From the NCBI RefSeq assembly GCF_947489365.1, contig NZ_CANLDB010000009.1:62001-126000 (forward strand): DNA of 64,000 nt, written 5' to 3'. Made by a program: the position numbers and the translations under genes. The stretch comes from an uncultured Nocardioides sp. (lineage in GTDB: Bacteria; Actinomycetota; Actinomycetes; Propionibacteriales; Nocardioidaceae). The notes under the pieces are model-generated. The model had not been told where the DNA came from and searched no databases. It saw only the letters and a list, made by a program, of their open reading frames with translations. This document shows positions 60,909 through 64,000 of this stretch, in pieces; the first letter of the stretch is position 1, and each line of letters opens with the position of its first letter.

Positions 60909-63698
60909 TCAGGCGGTGAGGTCCGCCAGCAGCTCGAGGACGTGACGGTAGGACTCACCCGTCGCGCGGGTCATGCCGATCTCGCAGGTCCGGTTCACCG
61001 AGACGTACGCCGCCCCGCTCGGCAGCGGCATCGCCGCGACCTCGGCGGCCTCGGGGGCGGTGGCCGAGGCGGTGAGCTCGGGGTGCAGGAGGCCGCGGTC
61101 GCCGGCGAAGGCGCAGCAGCCCCAGGCGTCGGGCACCCGGACGTCGGCCGAGCAGGCCCGGGCCAGCGCGACGAGGTCGTCGGTGGTGCCGAGCGTCGTC
61201 GAGGCGCAGGTCGGGTGCACGACGACCGCGGGCACCGATCCGGTCACGGTGAGCCGGGGGAGCACCTCACGGCGCACGAAGGTGGTGGCGTCCTCGACCC
61301 TCACCCCGGCGTCGCCCAGGGAGCGGACGACGCCCTCCGTGCACGACCCCGCGTCGACCAGGACGGGCAGGCGGCCGCCGTCCGTGGCGTGCTCCAGCGA
61401 GGTCCGCAGCTTCTCGGCCATCCGCGCGTGCCCGGCCTCGTGGCCCTTCGACGACCACGGCGTGCCGCAGCACAACGACGGCAGGTCCGCCGGGGTGCGC
61501 AGGCGGACGCCGGCGCGCTCGCAGAGCGCCCGGACGGCGCCGTCGGCTTCCCCGCCGAACATCGTGTGGGTGCAGCTGGTGAAGAGCACGGCCTCGGCCG
61601 CGGGGTCGTCGAGCACCTCGCGGCGCGCACCTCCCGCGCCGAGCTCGGGGTCGGTGAGCGGGACGACGTCCGCGCCGAGCAGCCGGCGTCCGAGCCGGGC
61701 CGCCCCGGCGGCCAGGCCTGGCACCTTCGAGGCCACGCCCAGCCCGGCCGACGCCGCGCGGGTGGCGACGTCCCAGCGGTCGGCGGCGGCCGTCCACGCC
61801 CGGTCGCCGGGGGCGTCCTCGGCCCGGAGCCGCTTCACGAGCTGGCCGGTGTCGATCAGCACCGGGCAGGCGGTGGCGCACATGCTGTCGGCGGCGCAGG
61901 TCTCGACGCCGTCGTAGGTGTAGTCGTCGCGCATCTGCTGGGCGACGTCGTGCTCGCCACGGGCCTCGGCGTCCGCGATCTCGCGGCGCCCCACGATGCG
62001 CTGCCGCGGGGTCATGGTCAGCGACCGCGACGGGCAGATCGGCTCGCAGAAGCCGCACTCGACGCACCGGTCGACCTCGTCCTCGACCCGCGGGGCGGTC
62101 TTGAGGTCCCGCAGCCACAGGTCGGGGTCGTCGGTGAGCACCGACCCGGGGTTGAGGATCCCGGCCGGGTCGCAGAGCCGCTTCACCTCGCGCATCACGT
62201 CGGTGAGCTCCGCGCCGTACTGGCGCTCGACGAACGGCGCCATGATGCGCCCGGTGCCGTGCTCGGCCTTCAGCGTGCCGCCGAGACCGAGCACGAGGTC
62301 GACCATGTCGGTCGTGAACTCCTCGTACCGGCGCAGCGCCTTGTCGTCGTCGAACCGCTCGGCGAGCAGGAAGTGCAGGTTGCCGTCGCGGGCGTGGCCG
62401 AAGATGACGGAGCCCTCGTACGAGTGGTCGCCGAACAGCCCGGTCAGGCCGCGGCACATCTCGGCGAGGTGCCCCACCGGGACGGCGACGTCCTCGAGCA
62501 GCGCGTTCGTGCCCTGCGGGCGGGCGCTCGCCACCGCGGAGTACAGGCCCTTGCGCGTCCGCCACAGCGACGCCCGGGACGCCGGGTCGCTGGTGAGGTC
62601 GGCCGCCTCGGTCAGCGGGAGCGCGGCCAGCCCCGGCTCGGCCGTACGACGGGCCTCCTCGAGCTCCTCGACCGACTCCGCCTGCAGCTCGACGAGAAGC
62701 GCGGCGTGCTCGCGGACGTCGAGGCGCCGGATCTGGTCCGGGCAGCCCGGGTCCGCCTGCGCGACGCGCAGCGCGGCGGCGTCGAGCAGCTCGGCGGTCA
62801 CCACACCGGTCGCGAGGAGGTCCGGTACCAGGGTGGCGGCGGTGGCGAGGTCGTCGGCGACCAGCAGGCCCGTGGCGGTGTGGGGGAGGACAGGGACGGT
62901 CCGGAAGACCGCGGAGGCGACGAAGCCGAGCGTGCCCTCGCTGCCGACCATGAGGCGGGCCAGGACCGCCGCCGGGGTGTCGTGGTCGAGGAAGCTGTTG
63001 AGGCCGTAGCCCATCGTGTTCTTCAGCGCGAAGAGGCGCTCGACGGTCGCCACCGAGTCGGGGTTGCCGCGCACCCGGTCCCGGAGCGTCAGCAGGCCGG
63101 CGTACAGGTCGGGCTCGCGGGTCCGCAGCAGCTCGTCGGCGTCCGGCGCGGCGGTGTCGAGGACCGTCCCGCTCGGCAGGACCAGCACCATCGACTCGCA
63201 GGTGCGGTAGCTGTTGCGCTCGGTGCCGCACTGCATGCCCGAGGAGTTGTTCGCCAGGACCCCGCCGAGGGTGCAGGCGACCTCGCTGGCCGGGTCGGGG
63301 CCGAGCGCCCGGCGGTGGCGGGCGAGGCGGGTGTTGACCGCGCGGACCGTCGCGCCCGGCTGCACCCGCACCCGCGCGCCCTCGTCCAGGACCTCGATGC
63401 CGGTGAAGCCCGCACGGACGTCGACGAGCACGCTGTCCGACAGCGCCTGCCCGGACAGCGAGGTGCCGCCGCTGCGGAACGTCAGCGGGACGCCGAGCCG
63501 GGTGCAGGCCCGCATCACCTCGGCGACCTGCGCCAGGTCCCTCGGGGTGGCGAGCGCCTGCGGGTGCAGCAGGTAGTGCGACGCGTCGTGGGCGTGCGTC
63601 CGCAGGTCCAGCGCACGGCCGGAGACCTCGACGCCGGGGCCGAGGACCCCCGACAGACGGGTGGCGAGACCTGCAGGACCCACGGTCGTCTGCGTCAT
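60909..63698 (-). CDS. FAD/Fe-S D-2-hydroxyacid dehydrogenase (GlcD-GlpC fusion type)
   Basis: This 929-residue protein fuses a FAD-linked oxidase to an iron-sulfur/CCG module. The N-terminal half has the PCMH-type FAD site ('GVPLTFRSGGTSLSGQALSD') and the C-terminal FAD-oxidase cap ('EHGTGRIMAPFVERQYG', 'CDPAGILNPG'). Two ferredoxin-type [4Fe-4S] clusters follow near residue 550 ('CVECGFCEPICPS' and 'CAADSMCATACP'). CCG-like domains come last ('CCGTPWSSKGHE', 'WGCCAFAGDRG'). It likely oxidises D-lactate or D-2-hydroxyglutarate into the respiratory chain. The leaderless promoter supports the ATG at 63698. Confidence 0.9.
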   Translation of the reverse strand: MTQTTVGPAGLATRLSGVLGPGVEVSGRALDLRTHAHDASHYLLHPQALATPRDLAQVAEVMRACTRLGVPLTFRSGGTSLSGQALSDSVLVDVRAGFTGIEVLDEGARVRVQPGATVRAVNTRLARHRRALGPDPASEVACTLGGVLANNSSGMQCGTERNSYRTCESMVLVLPSGTVLDTAAPDADELLRTREPDLYAGLLTLRDRVRGNPDSVATVERLFALKNTMGYGLNSFLDHDTPAAVLARLMVGSEGTLGFVASAVFRTVPVLPHTATGLLVADDLATAATLVPDLLATGVVTAELLDAAALRVAQADPGCPDQIRRLDVREHAALLVELQAESVEELEEARRTAEPGLAALPLTEAADLTSDPASRASLWRTRKGLYSAVASARPQGTNALLEDVAVPVGHLAEMCRGLTGLFGDHSYEGSVIFGHARDGNLHFLLAERFDDDKALRRYEEFTTDMVDLVLGLGGTLKAEHGTGRIMAPFVERQYGAELTDVMREVKRLCDPAGILNPGSVLTDDPDLWLRDLKTAPRVEDEVDRCVECGFCEPICPSRSLTMTPRQRIVGRREIADAEARGEHDVAQQMRDDYTYDGVETCAADSMCATACPVLIDTGQLVKRLRAEDAPGDRAWTAAADRWDVATRAASAGLGVASKVPGLAAGAARLGRRLLGADVVPLTDPELGAGGARREVLDDPAAEAVLFTSCTHTMFGGEADGAVRALCERAGVRLRTPADLPSLCCGTPWSSKGHEAGHARMAEKLRTSLEHATDGGRLPVLVDAGSCTEGVVRSLGDAGVRVEDATTFVRREVLPRLTVTGSVPAVVVHPTCASTTLGTTDDLVALARACSADVRVPDAWGCCAFAGDRGLLHPELTASATAPEAAEVAAMPLPSGAAYVSVNRTCEIGMTRATGESYRHVLELLADLTA

Positions 63699-63704
63699 GG
63701 GATC

Positions 63705-63710
63705 AACCTA
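63705..63710 (-). promoter_or_regulatory. -10 box of the FAD/Fe-S dehydrogenase gene (leaderless)
   Basis: On the minus strand TAGGTT is followed by GATCCC and the ATG at 63698. Confidence 0.6.
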
Positions 63711-63779
63711 CGTCCGGCCTCGTGAGGTCTGGCACAGTTCCCGTCGTCGGAATCCCCCCGTAGCGAAGGAGACCCCCGC

Positions 63780-64000
63780 ATGATCTTCATCTGCGTCCGT
63801 TGGAAGGTGAAGCCGGAGCACGCCGACGAGTGGCCCGAGCTCACCCGCACCTACACCGAGGGCACCCGCGCCGAGCCCGGCAACCTCTTCTTCGAGTGGG
63901 CCCGCAGCGTCGAGGACCCCAACGAGTACATCCTCATCGAGGGCTTCGAGGACGACGCCGCCGAGGCCCACGTCAACGCCCCGCACTTCAAGAAGGGCCA
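63780..64000 (+). CDS. antibiotic biosynthesis monooxygenase (ABM) domain protein, 5' part
   Basis: The frame starts at ATG 63780 after GAAGGAGA (63765-63772) and runs off the window end. The 73 visible residues 'MIFICVRWKVKPEHADEW', 'TEGTRAEPGNLFFEWARSVE' and 'YILIEGFEDDAAEAHVNAPH' fit the ferredoxin-like ABM/quinol monooxygenase family of about 100 residues. The substrate is unknown. It is divergent from the dehydrogenase gene. Confidence 0.85.
   Translation, partial: MIFICVRWKVKPEHADEWPELTRTYTEGTRAEPGNLFFEWARSVEDPNEYILIEGFEDDAAEAHVNAPHFKKG

Overview
The window is about 64 kb of very GC-rich DNA with dense ATGA/GTGA gene overlaps, frequent GTG starts and a mihF gene. It carries the actinobacterial gene orders aroB-aroQ-efp-nusB, pyrR-pyrB-pyrC-carA-carB-pyrD-pyrF-mihF-gmk-rpoZ-coaBC-metK-priA-def-fmt-rsmB-rpe and infC-rpmI-rplT-rRNA methylase-pheS-pheT. 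This is chromosomal DNA of an actinobacterium. The palindromic intergenic repeats and gene content suggest Nocardioidaceae (Nocardioides-like), but that placement is an inference.

Layout: 1-2431 holds the end of the shikimate genes (aroB, aroQ), a CsbD-like stress protein, efp and nusB. Next come a MinD-like ATPase with a long Gln/Pro-rich N-terminus (2483-4009), a 560 bp repeat/hairpin tract, kynA, a flavoprotein disulfide reductase and a DUF1206 membrane protein. 7641-25144 is the pyrimidine biosynthesis region. pyrR-pyrB-pyrC and carA-carB each start with a near-identical PyrR-binding hairpin that pairs with the Shine-Dalgarno. Between them sit a secreted metallophosphoesterase, a sulfotransferase and a beta-propeller protein. 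Then come a DUF559/AbiEi-type gene, an MFS transporter, and pyrD-pyrK-(degenerate class 1B pyrD)-pyrF-lipoprotein. 25255-35550 holds core genes: mihF, gmk, rpoZ, coaBC, metK, priA, def, fmt and rsmB. One A/T-richer HEPN-type (ApeA-like) putative phage-defence gene is inserted between metK and priA.

35551-42666 contains repeats, an AAA ATPase divergent from a stand-alone LigD-type polymerase, a zinc dehydrogenase, rpe and a membrane-anchored helicase. 42667-46026 is an FMN-riboswitch-controlled riboflavin operon: ribE, a PnuC/RibM-type transporter, ribBA and ribH. 46027-49041 has three blocks of 32 bp tandem repeats, a membrane protein/HTH regulator pair with a good candidate operator, and hisE-hisG. 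49064-54125 runs on the minus strand: a small kinase, a PLP amino-acid enzyme, a membrane protein and a sulfonate-type ABC transporter. 54209-60751 is the translation block (SseB-family protein, infC with a probable AUC start, rpmI, rplT, rRNA methylase, pheS, pheT). The window closes with a GlcD-GlpC-type FAD/Fe-S dehydrogenase and the start of an ABM-family monooxygenase.

Two themes recur. Many genes have a TAG-type -10 box six to eight bases before the start codon, which indicates leaderless transcripts. Intergenic gaps are filled either by long imperfect inverted repeats (CTCGTGGCTC/CACCTCGACCTCCGG and GGTCGAGCAGC/GTCGAGACC types) or by tandem arrays with an exact 32 bp period built on a GAGTCGGC core. 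The arrays, the degenerate PyrDB-like gene beside a class 2 pyrD and pyrK, and the HEPN gene are the least ordinary features here.
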